A stretch of 64,000 bases of DNA from an uncultured Acetatifactor sp. (GCA_947625675.1 CANQPH010000010.1:1-64000); one strand, 5' to 3'; positions 8,288 to 16,092 are shown, counted from the stretch's first letter. Made by a program: numbers and translations. The notes: a model not told the origin generated them from the letters alone.

Positions 8288-9457
8288 TTATTGGAACCGA
8301 TAAATCCTCTTCGCCAAACGGTACCCCGCCAATGTCAGGAAACGCCCCCATTTCCCCGGCAGGTAAGTCAGACCGCTCAGCGTCCGAAAGCGCAAGGTGC
8401 GATAGAGCCCGGGCTCCCTTTGCTTAAGCCCTTCCCAAAGCAAAGTTCTCTTCCCCATCCCTTCCTCGCTGTTCATCAGGAGCAAGTGGATGGAGGTCAT
8501 GGCCAGCATGATGGAAATATTGCGCCTCAGATAAACCGCCAGCCTGGGATGAACCCTTTCCACCTCTTTTAAATCAATGCAGCCCGCCGCCAGTTCCGTC
8601 ACCCGGATCAGCTGATCGATCCGGGAAATCATCACCTTTTCGTTGACCGACTGGTCCTCCCGCCCCAAATAATAATGATAGAGGTTCAGATCCAGATAAC
8701 AGATCCGCTCCACCAGGGGCAGAGGTTTGCAGGAAAACAAATTGTCCACGTAAAAGGTGTGCTCCGGCAGCTCCACTCCCGCCTTCCGAAGCAGCTCGGT
8801 CCTAAACAGCAGGGCGTGCATCACCAGATACTGGGAGGGGCCGAACCTCCCTGTCTGCTCCCAGCTGCAGAACTCTCCCTCCGGAAACACGTTTCGGTAA
8901 GCCATGACCTTCCCAATTCCTTCCTCCAGATGGTCATACACATAGTTGCACACCACCAGATCCGGCAGGGAAGGCGGATTGTTGTCCACATCCGAAGCGC
9001 ATACGACACCGCCATGCTTTACGTCTCCCTTCGGCAGGAAATACGGATTGTCCGCAACCTGGGCGCCGTCTTCCTTTTCTCCGTCCGAAACATCCCCGCC
9101 TGTTCCGGCTTGCGGAGAAACCTTGTCCGTCCAGGACTTCAAATATTCCAACAACCGGCCCAGAGCCCCCTCTTCCAGCCAATCATCAGAATCCACCACC
9201 TTAAAATATAGGCCCACAGCCAGCTTAAGCCCCAGATTGATTCCGGAGCCATGGCCTCCGTTAGGCTTGTGTACTACCCGGACGATTCCCGGATGACTTT
9301 TCGCCAGCCGCTCCCCGATCTCCCCGGTGGCGTCCGTGGAGCCGTCGTTGACGATCAGGATCTCCACGTCCTCGCCTCCGGGCAGAAGGGAACGGACACA
9401 CCGTTCCAGGTACTCCTGAGAATTGTAACAAGGAACGATAAAACTGATATATTTCAT
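8288..9457 (-). CDS. Glycosyltransferase family 2
   Basis: The N-terminal GT-A domain shows the GT2 hallmarks: FIVPCYNSQEYLERC at the start, VNDGSTD near residue 40 and VVDSDDW near residue 90 (the DxD metal-nucleotide site). The C-terminal half has a helical region with HTFYVDNLFS, probably acceptor-side. Compared with relatives there is an extra low-complexity stretch of roughly 55 residues (about 109-165) between the DxD motif and the NYVYDH segment. GGAGGAG precedes the ATG. It is the first gene of a likely operon with the papain-like and flippase-like genes, so it may add a sugar to a membrane lipid or surface polymer. Confidence 0.85.
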   Translation of the reverse strand: MKYISFIVPCYNSQEYLERCVRSLLPGGEDVEILIVNDGSTDATGEIGERLAKSHPGIVRVVHKPNGGHGSGINLGLKLAVGLYFKVVDSDDWLEEGALGRLLEYLKSWTDKVSPQAGTGGDVSDGEKEDGAQVADNPYFLPKGDVKHGGVVCASDVDNNPPSLPDLVVCNYVYDHLEEGIGKVMAYRNVFPEGEFCSWEQTGRFGPSQYLVMHALLFRTELLRKAGVELPEHTFYVDNLFSCKPLPLVERICYLDLNLYHYYLGREDQSVNEKVMISRIDQLIRVTELAAGCIDLKEVERVHPRLAVYLRRNISIMLAMTSIHLLLMNSEEGMGKRTLLWEGLKQREPGLYRTLRFRTLSGLTYLPGKWGRFLTLAGYRLAKRIYRFQ

Positions 9458-9649
9458 ACTCCTCCTCCAAACACAGGAAGAGTATAACAGAGCTTTCTAA
9501 ACAACTTCTTCAACTTTTCCTTAAAAATATCTTAAGGTTCAAACTGGTATGGTCGAAAAAATATATTCTGGCACTTTTCTATAGGCCACTTCTGTGCTAT
9601 CTTAGGGAAAACGTTACCGTAAATGCAAAATTTCCAAGGAGGATCTATG

Positions 9650-10477
9650 ATGGAACGCCAACAATCATATCGTTTGTTAATCATCGGAGGAGTCTTGCTG
9701 ATCGCCAGCGGGATTTTCGCCCTCTATGCCTACCGCACTTCCTATGCCCAGTCCCTGGTACAGGAGACTCTCTCGTCGGAGGAAAAGCTGGCCCTGCAAA
9801 GGCCCTATTCCTATGCCCTCGTCGCAGTGTTTTTGTCCGCACTGCTCACCGCTAAAGGGCTCTACAACGCCCTGAGGGGACAAAGCAGCGCAGAAAAAAC
9901 CGATGTCCGGCGGCTCACCATGGCAGGGCTCCTGGCCGCACTGTGCTACATCGGCTTTACTTTTTTCAAGATTGACATTCCCGTGGGAACGGAGAAGACC
10001 GCTTTTCACCTGGGCAACGTGTTCTGCGTCATGGCGGCCCTGCTGCTGGGCGGCTACTGGGGCGGCCTGTCCGGGGCCATCGGCCTGACCATCGCCGACT
10101 TGAGCACCGCCTACGTGACCAGCGCCCCCAAAACCTTCCTGTTAAAAATGTGCATCGGCCTCATCGTGGGCCTGGTGGCCCACAAGATCGGCAAGCTGAG
10201 CGACAGCCATTCTCCCAGGTACGTGGCCGTCGTGACGGTGGCGGCCAGCGCTGCGGGCATGGTGTTCAACATCATCGCCGATCCGGTGGTAGGCTATTTT
10301 TACAAAACCTATCTGCTGGGAGTGCCCCAGGACGTGGCCAAGATCCTGGCTTCCTGGAGCGCCGTGACCACCGCCGTCAACGCCGTGGTGGCGGTCATCG
10401 TTTCCAGCCTCTTCTACCTGGCCCTGCGCCCGGCCCTGAAAAAGGCCAACCTGTTCCCACAGCTGACGTCGCAGTAA
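9650..10477 (+). CDS. ECF transporter substrate-binding (S) component
   Basis: The product has six or more membrane segments and the S-component pattern AFHLGNVFCVMAALLLGG followed by GLTIADLSTAY, typical of ECF vitamin transporters of the DUF1393-like group. About 85 N-terminal residues with two extra helices precede this core. Two ATGs (9647, 9650) follow AAGGAGG; 9650 has the better 7-base spacing. The shared energising module (EcfA/A'/T) is not in this window, so this is a group II system using a distant module. The vitamin cannot be named: no riboswitch was recognised upstream. A TGCTATCTT extended -10 lies near 9593. Confidence 0.75.
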   Translation: MERQQSYRLLIIGGVLLIASGIFALYAYRTSYAQSLVQETLSSEEKLALQRPYSYALVAVFLSALLTAKGLYNALRGQSSAEKTDVRRLTMAGLLAALCYIGFTFFKIDIPVGTEKTAFHLGNVFCVMAALLLGGYWGGLSGAIGLTIADLSTAYVTSAPKTFLLKMCIGLIVGLVAHKIGKLSDSHSPRYVAVVTVAASAAGMVFNIIADPVVGYFYKTYLLGVPQDVAKILASWSAVTTAVNAVVAVIVSSLFYLALRPALKKANLFPQLTSQ

Positions 10478-10489
10478 AGAACTCTGCAA

Positions 10490-11548
10490 TTATTTGAACT
10501 CCACCCGGATCTCGCCCATGGAACATTCCAAATCCATCCTTTTCCCGGAGGCATGATGCTCCGCATCATATGCATCTTTTTCATCATGATGCTCCGGACT
10601 GTGATGGATCTCCTGTTCCAGGGCCAGGCCGGAGTATTTTTTCCCATCCAAATAAATGGTTCCCGCCGCACATTCCATGTCATAGTCATAATCCGAAACG
10701 TCCCCGTCCAGCACAAGCGCCAGGCTGCCCATGGCGCATTCTCCGTTCACGTCGCCTCCCAGGGTTCCTTCCCCTTCAAAATGCCCCATGCCCACGGAAA
10801 AATTCGATTCCCCAGATATCTCCATCTGATTCAAAAGCATTTTTCCGGCTCCTACTTCCGCAAAAAGCTCGTCCGCCGCAAGCTCCTCTATTTCTAGGGC
10901 TCCGGCCCCTACCTCCAACTCTATTTTGGAGGCTTCCAACCGCTGTGCATCAAAGGTTCCAGCCCCCAGTTCCAGGTTCACCTCTTCCAAACTTAAATTC
11001 TCCGGCAGAAAAAGCGTCACCTGGCAGCGCTGCCTCCCGTGCCCGATCCCCAACACTTCGCCCTGGATAGCCTTTACGCAGAAGCTTTCCTGATCGGTAT
11101 AAGCCTGAAATCTGCCGACATTTTCGGCCTTCACATGAATCCTGTCGTCCTCAGAAGACTGCAGCACAAAGGAGCAGCCGCCGATCTCCAGTTCCAATTC
11201 CCGGATCCCTTCCGCCGCAAATTCCCGCTCCGCATCTCCAATCATGGTTTCCCGATCCTCATCAAAGATCACATTTTCTTCAATTTCATAACCCGTTTCC
11301 CCGTCCATGGGATGTTCCTCCAGGAAATCCTCCCCCTGGGAAATTCCCTGATGCAAAAGCTCTTCTCCCTTGGAGATTCCGCTTTCCAGGCTTCCCATCC
11401 ATCCGTCAATCCGACCGCCCGTCATCCGCCTCAGCAGATCATTCATGTATTCCGTTCCCTTCACGGCATTCACCCCAAGCGCCAGTCCCAGCCCCAACAG
11501 GATCATGACGAAGGCCGCCCCCAGACATCTGCGTATCAGTTTGCCCAT
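10490..11548 (-). CDS. DUF4097 family beta-strand-repeat protein, membrane-anchored
   Basis: One N-terminal transmembrane segment (residues 7-27) is followed by a charged linker and then a C-terminal region of short repeated strands (LELGAGTFDAQ, LEVGAGALEIEEL, AEVGAGKMLL) typical of DUF4097 right-handed beta structures. The start at 11548 follows AGGAAGG and overlaps the end of the DUF1700 gene by 13 bp, so translation is coupled. The PadR-DUF1700-DUF4097 trio is widespread in Firmicutes and associated with envelope stress. A histidine-rich patch (HHSPEHHDEKDAYDAEHH) near the C-terminus could bind metal. The gene ends 12 bp from the convergent ECF gene. Confidence 0.8.
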   Translation of the reverse strand: MGKLIRRCLGAAFVMILLGLGLALGVNAVKGTEYMNDLLRRMTGGRIDGWMGSLESGISKGEELLHQGISQGEDFLEEHPMDGETGYEIEENVIFDEDRETMIGDAEREFAAEGIRELELEIGGCSFVLQSSEDDRIHVKAENVGRFQAYTDQESFCVKAIQGEVLGIGHGRQRCQVTLFLPENLSLEEVNLELGAGTFDAQRLEASKIELEVGAGALEIEELAADELFAEVGAGKMLLNQMEISGESNFSVGMGHFEGEGTLGGDVNGECAMGSLALVLDGDVSDYDYDMECAAGTIYLDGKKYSGLALEQEIHHSPEHHDEKDAYDAEHHASGKRMDLECSMGEIRVEFK

Positions 11549-12366
11549 TTTTTCCTTCCTCCCTCTTTCCAATTGGCGACACCGTTTTTAACCCAATTCG
11601 TCAGTTTCTTCACCGCTCCCACAAGAAACCGCCATATAGCCGGGGTGGCCCAAGCCGCCATCAACAGCGTCAGGGCCAGGAACAAAAGCCCCAGACCGCC
11701 GCACAGCAGACCGCAGCCGATCAGGCCCAGACCTCCCATAGGTGCGAGGAACAAGCCCCAGACTCCCAAGAATACCGATACCAGCATCACGATAAACAAA
11801 ATAATCGCCGCCATTCCGAAGCCCAGGATCAGTGCGAACCAGGCCGTGACGATTCCTACCAGGGTGCCCACCAGGCCGGTCAGGAGGGAAAAAGCCGCCG
11901 GAAGGAGAACGAGCGCCCCGCAAATGACGCCAAAGACAAGCCAAAAATCCTTGCCTGGGCCGCCCGAACCGCCGGAGCCTCCTGCTCCTCCTGCGCCGCC
12001 GGGGCCGCCAGCTCCTCCTGAACCTCCTGCGCCGCCGAGGCCTCCTGCTCCTCCTGAACCGCCAGAGCCGCCGATGCCTCCTGAACCGCCAGAACCGCCC
12101 TCTTCTCTCTGCAACTCCCCATATTTCACCACGGCGTTCTTGCGGCGAACCGTTTCCGAATCTTCGTCCCAACCGCCCTTCAAGTCCCGCTTGATGGACT
12201 CCGCCACCCGGGCAGGATTCCCCAGGGCCTCCAGCACTTCCCGCTCCTTTTCCGGGCCCGCATCCTCAAAATAATCATTATAATACTGCAGTGCCTCTTC
12301 CCGTTCCGCAGCGGGGATCTCCTGCAAAAGGCACTCCAGCTGCCTCATGAATTCCGCTCTGTTCAT
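11536..12366 (-). CDS. DUF1700 membrane protein with glycine-rich linker
   Basis: The first 85 residues (MNRAEFMRQLECLLQEIP onward, with YYNDYFEDAG) are the DUF1700 domain. The C-terminal half has four to five membrane helices. Between them lies an unusual run of about 49 residues made almost only of Gly, with Ser, Ala and Pro, in a GGSGG/GGAGG pattern. The start at 12366 follows AGAGGG; an earlier in-frame ATG at 12378 has no such site. The gene lies between padR and DUF4097 and the three probably form one operon repressed by PadR. Confidence 0.85.
   Translation of the reverse strand: MNRAEFMRQLECLLQEIPAAEREEALQYYNDYFEDAGPEKEREVLEALGNPARVAESIKRDLKGGWDEDSETVRRKNAVVKYGELQREEGGSGGSGGIGGSGGSGGAGGLGGAGGSGGAGGPGGAGGAGGSGGSGGPGKDFWLVFGVICGALVLLPAAFSLLTGLVGTLVGIVTAWFALILGFGMAAIILFIVMLVSVFLGVWGLFLAPMGGLGLIGCGLLCGGLGLLFLALTLLMAAWATPAIWRFLVGAVKKLTNWVKNGVANWKEGGRKKWAN
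11953..12099 (-). repeat. GGN-codon tandem repeat inside the DUF1700 gene
   Basis: This stretch encodes an uninterrupted low-complexity Gly/Ser/Ala/Pro linker. On the plus strand it reads as repeated CCGCC/TCCTGCTCC units of 9-15 bp. Such arrays expand and contract by slippage, so the linker length may vary between strains. Confidence 0.75.
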
Positions 12367-12375
12367 TTTCCCTCT

Positions 12376-12435
12376 CATTCTGCCGCCGATTGGGCGGCGT
12401 TTAACTCAAATGAATTTGTGTTGCAACACAAATTC
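12376..12435 (-). repeat. Dispersed intercistronic repeat, copy A (hairpin plus palindrome)
   Basis: Read on the minus strand this holds a perfect 24-bp palindrome (12412-12435, half-site GAATTTGTGTTG), then TTGAGTTAA, then a GC hairpin (GCCGCC-5-GGCGGC, 12382-12398), then GAATG and the ribosome binding site of the DUF1700 gene. The same order and nearly the same bases recur in front of DUF4130 at 20045-20090, with a degenerate form in front of gltD. Confidence 0.7.
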
Positions 12436-12449
12436 CAGGATTGAAATTT

Positions 12450-12809
12450 TTAATTTTCAATCCATTCTCCCTCGTCTCCCTGGCCGGACGGATGGAACCT
12501 TCCCTCAAACAGCCCCGTGATTTTGTCACTATACTCTCTCCATTCGCTTTCATATAATCCGAGCTGAGCCCAGCCCCGACTGGTCACCTTATAATACCGG
12601 CGGTTCCGTCCGGCGCATTCCACGTCATAAGTCTCCAGGCAGTCATCCCTCTGCAGTCTGCGGAGCACCGGATACAACGTAGATTCCGACAGTTCGATGA
12701 CCTGCCGCACCTCCTGGGTGATCTTGTACCCATAGGTTCCCTGAGGCTCCCTGGACACCACCGCCAGCACGATGGCGTCCAACAGGGCCGCTCCCGTATT
12801 GAAAATCAT
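12450..12809 (-). CDS. PadR-family transcriptional regulator
   Basis: The 119-residue protein is a standard PadR winged helix: AIVLAVVSREPQGTYGYKI, then LSESTLYPVLRRLQRDDCLE for helix 3 and the start of the wing, then GRNRRYYKVTSRG. GAGGTGATCGC precedes the ATG. It heads the operon with DUF1700 and DUF4097 and is transcribed from a near-perfect sigma-A promoter overlapped by a palindrome, so it very likely represses its own operon. PadR proteins are usually released from DNA by phenolics, antibiotics or membrane stress; the inducer here is unknown. Confidence 0.92.
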   Translation of the reverse strand: MIFNTGAALLDAIVLAVVSREPQGTYGYKITQEVRQVIELSESTLYPVLRRLQRDDCLETYDVECAGRNRRYYKVTSRGWAQLGLYESEWREYSDKITGLFEGRFHPSGQGDEGEWIEN

Positions 12810-12871
12810 GCGATCACCTCTTCAATGGCATTGCGTCATAGTAATCTCTGGTAAATCCTTTCATCTTGTTG

Positions 12872-12902
12872 ATATTATACGCTGTATAATATTATATGTC
12901 AA
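12872..12902 (-). promoter_or_regulatory. Consensus sigma-A promoter with overlapping PadR-type operator
   Basis: On the minus strand TTGACA (12897-12902) and TATAAT (12874-12879) are separated by exactly 17 bp, a full consensus match. A 21-bp palindrome (ATATTATAC-GCT-GTATAATAT, 12872-12892) covers the -10 box and part of the spacer. The position fits direct steric repression by the PadR protein encoded next to it. Confidence 0.8.
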
Positions 12903-12953
12903 TATAAATAAAATGATTTAATCAGCATATACTATAATAACTGTAAAAGCCAC

Positions 12954-13056
12954 TTGACAAGGAGTACTGCTTAAAATAGGACTATTACAGTGATCGCATT
13001 GCAGAAACCTGTGAGAGCCGCAACCGGGGGAAAGCCTGAGGGGTCTCCCTTTTTTT
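12954..13056 (+). ncRNA. Possible small RNA or orphan terminator
   Basis: A TTGACA at 12954 is followed by a GC-rich, foldable stretch and seven T residues at 13049-13055. A stem can be drawn from GAGAGCC (about 13012) to GGTCTCCC just before the T-run. The -10 box at the right distance (TAGGAC) is poor. I could not match it to a known riboswitch or RNA family. It may be an unclassified small RNA or just a terminator. The remaining gap on to 13216 holds only a weak hairpin (GGGCT/AGCCC near 13181-13200) after the DUF3791 gene. Confidence 0.3.
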
Positions 13057-13216
13057 ACTTTAGGGGGATGTTAGAATGCCAAAAATTTTTTTGAATTATG
13101 ATTAGCAGATTGAAAACTAAAAAGCGAAAAAATCTACAAATAGATATAGAAATGATAACGCCGTGCGGCGAGAACTGTGTGGGCTACAAAAAGAAAGCCC
13201 AAAGTCCCCAAAGATC

Positions 13217-13429
13217 TTAAGCCATCGAAAGCTGCCGTGCTTCAATATACATACTAATATCATCCACGATATACTGCCTGCCTGTAGTGTGCAATGCTTC
13301 ATAATAATTGCGGATATAATCAATCACTCGATAGCGGTTGAACAGATCAATTACGCTTTTCCCATTCATTCCTTTCGCATTTTTATATTCCTCAATGCAA
13401 TATACAATGAAATTGGTTTTCTCATCCAT
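13217..13429 (-). CDS. DUF3791 protein, putative antitoxin/partner
   Basis: The 70-residue product (start chosen at 13429, 8 bases after AGGAGG) matches DUF3791: NFIVYCIEEYKN, then LFNRYRVIDYIRNYYEALHT and YIVDDISMYIEAR. DUF3791 genes are commonly found beside DUF3990 genes in Clostridia. Here it is the last gene of a tightly packed trio, two bases after the stop of the middle gene. From its small size and its neighbour it is a plausible antitoxin, but this is inference from context. Confidence 0.75.
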   Translation of the reverse strand: MDEKTNFIVYCIEEYKNAKGMNGKSVIDLFNRYRVIDYIRNYYEALHTTGRQYIVDDISMYIEARQLSMA

Positions 13430-13431
13430 TT

Positions 13432-13671
13432 TCAAGCCTCCTCTGGATAAGTGATATGACCGGTTTCTCTTTCTTCCACCCACAAATCATATAATGTGGG
13501 AACACTCAAATGCCAGAGCTTTGTTTCTTCATGCTCCAACTGACGGTACAATTCGGAACTATACAGTTGTGTCAGAGCCTCCTTTTCTGTCAGTGACTGC
13601 CTCTCCATCAGCATCCGGATCAGGCGAGGAATGATAAACTCCAGCATTGCTTTAATACTCACTTCACCCAT
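13432..13671 (-). CDS. Small conserved protein in DUF3990/DUF3791 cassette
   Basis: A 79-residue helical protein (MGEVSIKAMLEFIIPRLIRM at its start). No named domain was recognised. The ATG at 13671 overlaps the stop of the DUF3990 gene by 8 bp and follows GGGAGG, so its translation is coupled to it. Its position between a likely ADP-ribosyltransferase-fold toxin and DUF3791 suggests a role as part of a bipartite antitoxin or a chaperone. Confidence 0.6.
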   Translation of the reverse strand: MGEVSIKAMLEFIIPRLIRMLMERQSLTEKEALTQLYSSELYRQLEHEETKLWHLSVPTLYDLWVEERETGHITYPEEA

Positions 13672-14167
13672 TCTGATCCCTCCCTGCACAAAAGTGTCCG
13701 ATGTACTTAAGCTCTTTCAAGGCCAACTCCGTGGTGAACGTCATCTGATCAAACAGTTTTTTTACCTTGAGCCTGGCAATCGTTTCGTTCCTAGTTAAAA
13801 TACCCTCCTCATATGCAATAAATGTCCGGTAAATTGTATCATTCGCAACAGGACCAAAAACAATATCGTAAGGCTCTCCGCAGTAACTTCCGTTTCGGTT
13901 AGCAAATACAAAATCCAACCATTCTTCATTAGGCTCCGGAAAGATCAGAACCTTATACTTGCTTTTCAGTTCATCTAATTCTGGCACGTCATACATACTG
14001 ACGCAAGGAGAACCACTTTCTCTCCGATCTGTCACTTTGCCGGCGAAGTTAACTGCCTGGTTCCGGTTGGTTGTCGTATAGAATCCATATCCGAAATCCA
14101 GCGTTCTGTTCTGAGGAACCAGCCTTGGCTGATCCACAATCATATTACTGCCATGATATACAATCAT
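13664..14167 (-). CDS. DUF3990 protein, ADP-ribosyltransferase-like fold, putative toxin
   Basis: The 167-residue protein shows the DUF3990 pattern: VYHGSN at residues 3-8, DFGYGFYTTTNRNQAVNFA at 24-42, EEWLDFVFANRN at 81-92 and DIVFGPVANDTIY at 101-113. The order H5, Y30 and a late Q/E (Q141 in DQMTF) resembles the H-Y-E/Q active site of PARP-like ADP-ribosyltransferases. Enzyme activity is inferred from family resemblance, not shown. The gene opens a coupled trio with two small genes and lies in an AT-richer patch, typical of a mobile toxin-antitoxin module. Confidence 0.7.
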   Translation of the reverse strand: MIVYHGSNMIVDQPRLVPQNRTLDFGYGFYTTTNRNQAVNFAGKVTDRRESGSPCVSMYDVPELDELKSKYKVLIFPEPNEEWLDFVFANRNGSYCGEPYDIVFGPVANDTIYRTFIAYEEGILTRNETIARLKVKKLFDQMTFTTELALKELKYIGHFCAGRDQNG

Positions 14168-14179
14168 ACCCGAACCCCA

Positions 14180-14314
14180 TCATTTTCTGTGCTTTAGCAT
14201 ATTTTCCATGAAGCGCTTCAACATTGCTGGGATACGCTTGCGACGATCAATTTGCTTCTGCAGTTCTTCGACTTTATCACTTTGTCGCCCAATATACTCT
14301 GAAACGGTCTTAAC
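14180..14314 (-). pseudogene. Remnant: C-terminal ~45 codons of a lost gene
   Basis: An open frame with no start codon encodes a lysine/arginine-rich helical tail (SDKVEELQKQIDRRKRIP near its middle) ending in KHRK and a stop 13 bp before the DUF3990 ATG. An in-frame stop lies directly upstream at 14315-14317. It looks like the 3' end of a gene that once preceded the DUF3990 cassette. I do not recognise the family. The rest of the gap to 14435 holds nothing I can name. Confidence 0.45.
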
Positions 14315-14435
14315 TCATTTACCACCCATCTATATTGTAGCCAACAAATAAGGAATAGTCAATCAAATTGTGTGCAGGAGCTCATAAAAGATACGCCGCT
14401 TACCTTTATCCTAAAAATTCCTCAGATCCTCCTTT

Positions 14436-15749
14436 TTACCGCTCCATCTTCCAGAAATATGCGCTGTAAGGGGCCAGTTCGCTTCCCCCGCCGAAATCGT
14501 GGGACTTGCCCCCAAGAAGCTCCAACGCCGTGCCGCAGCCTGCGTCAAAATGAGCATAGTAAGGGGCTTCGTCCGCATTGATGGCCACCAGGATCCGCTC
14601 TTCCGCAGATTTTCTTTCAAAGATACATTGTCTGTTGGTCAAGAGCACGGAGCGAAAGGTCCCGTAATTCAAGGCGACGGAATCCTTTTTGATCTGGGAA
14701 AGCTTTGCAATCCAATCACAAAGACCGTTCCAGACCGGCATCTCAAAGCAGGGCCGCAGAGCCGGATCCCCCTGGGACTTCTCCGCCCTTTCTCCCCATT
14801 CGCTCCCATAATAGATACAGGGAATGCCCGGCATGCCGAAGGCCAGGGCGTAAATCAAGGGAAGATGACGCTGGTCCCGCAGGATGCTGGCCACCCTTGT
14901 CAAGTCATGGTTATCCACAAAGGTCAGAAGATGCTTTCCCTTGTACAGGGTCCAGTTCTCCGGTCCGAACTGACGCAGCAGGGAATGGACGATCTCGAAA
15001 AGGTTCATGCTGTTAAAGCTGCTGTAGAGACCCTTGTAGCATTCATAATTGGTGGCGGAATGAAGCATCCCGTCATTCATCAGGCGATTATAGTCCCCAT
15101 GAAGCATTTCTCCCAGCAGATAAAAATCCGGCTTCAGCCCGTCGCAGAAGCTCCGCAGCCGCCTTACGAACCCTTCGTCCAGACTATAGGCCACGTCCAG
15201 CCGCAGGCCGTCGATATCGAATTCTTCCACCCAGCACCGGACGCTCTCCAGCAGATACTGCACCACCTCTTCGTTGCGCAGATTCAGCTTCACCAGGTCA
15301 TAATTGCCCTCCCAGCCCTCATACCACAGGCCGTCATTGTAGGGGGAATTGCCCCAGAAATCAATACGGTGGAACCAGTCTCTGTACCGGGAACCCTCCC
15401 GGTTGCGCAGCACGTCCTGAAAAGGCCCGAAGCCCCGTCCTACGTGATTGAACACTCCGTCCAGCACCACCTTGATCCCGTTTTCGTGGAGGGTGCGGCA
15501 CACTTCCTGAAAGTCTTCGTTAGTGCCCAGGCGCACGTCAATTTTCCGATAATCCCTGGTATTGTAACCATGGGTATCGGATTCAAATATCGGGGAAAAA
15601 TAAACGACATTGACCCCAAGCTTCTTCAAGTGCGGAATCCACTCCTCCACCTTTCGGATCCGGTGCTCCAGGATTCCGTCGTTCTCAAAAGGAGCTCCGC
15701 AGAACCCCAAAGGATAAATCTGGTAAAATACGCTTTCATACGCCCACAT
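14436..15749 (-). CDS. Alpha-amylase family glycosyl hydrolase (GH13)
   Basis: All four GH13 signature regions are present: DGVFNH (97-102), GLRLDVAYS with nucleophile D185, LLGEML with acid/base E214, and FVDNHD (277-282) with the transition-state-stabilising aspartate. There is no signal peptide, so the enzyme is cytoplasmic and probably acts on imported maltodextrin or cyclodextrin (neopullulanase-like). At 437 residues it has the barrel and a C-terminal beta domain but no N-terminal starch-binding module. GGAGG precedes the ATG. The gene stands alone. Confidence 0.9.
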   Translation of the reverse strand: MWAYESVFYQIYPLGFCGAPFENDGILEHRIRKVEEWIPHLKKLGVNVVYFSPIFESDTHGYNTRDYRKIDVRLGTNEDFQEVCRTLHENGIKVVLDGVFNHVGRGFGPFQDVLRNREGSRYRDWFHRIDFWGNSPYNDGLWYEGWEGNYDLVKLNLRNEEVVQYLLESVRCWVEEFDIDGLRLDVAYSLDEGFVRRLRSFCDGLKPDFYLLGEMLHGDYNRLMNDGMLHSATNYECYKGLYSSFNSMNLFEIVHSLLRQFGPENWTLYKGKHLLTFVDNHDLTRVASILRDQRHLPLIYALAFGMPGIPCIYYGSEWGERAEKSQGDPALRPCFEMPVWNGLCDWIAKLSQIKKDSVALNYGTFRSVLLTNRQCIFERKSAEERILVAINADEAPYYAHFDAGCGTALELLGGKSHDFGGGSELAPYSAYFWKMER

Positions 15750-15791
15750 GGCGATTCCTCCTTTTCCCGTACAAAAAACGACAAATATTGA

Positions 15792-16080
15792 CTATCCACA
15801 CAATCCACAGAAATCCCTTGTCCGTCATCCACAGATTTACATAATCCACTGTTTCCACAAGGCCATCTACTGGTTTTTCCCCTCCGGCCGACCGCCTTCC
15901 GCCCGTCAAAATGGAGACTTTTCCCCTTCAGAACCACGTCTTTTACAACATACGTTCGGAATACATAAAATGGATGTTTTTTGAACTTATGTAAAACATG
16001 TTATCCACCTTTCTCTCTTTTTTTCCACAAGGAAAGGTGGATAACTATACAAATATTGCTCAAATAACAGGTTATCCACA
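15792..16080. promoter_or_regulatory. Cluster of DnaA-box-like sites
   Basis: The 343-bp gap between the amylase and helicase genes holds one exact DnaA box (TTATCCACA, 16072-16080) and at least five one-mismatch copies: CTATCCACA (15792), TCATCCACA (15825), TTATCCACC (16001), TTTTCCACA (16021), and TTATCCACC on the minus strand (16036-16044). Weaker two-mismatch copies lie at 15801, 15842 and 15851. Two of the boxes form a perfect 13-bp inverted repeat (16001-16013 with 16032-16044). No dnaA or dnaN gene is nearby, so this is more likely a DnaA titration or regulatory site than the replication origin. Confidence 0.65.
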
Positions 16081-16092
16081 TACCAAAACGTT

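Noticed and set aside
11039-12274. 411-codon plus-strand frame over DUF4097 and DUF1700
   Set aside because: Antisense; its Pro-rich part is the complement of the glycine linker.
14499-15791. 430-codon plus-strand frame over the amylase gene
   Set aside because: Antisense to a GH13 gene with all catalytic motifs; no ribosome binding site or domain.
15792-16080. Chromosomal replication origin
   Set aside because: DnaA boxes fit, but dnaA, dnaN, recF or gyr genes are absent from the neighbourhood, so oriC was not called.
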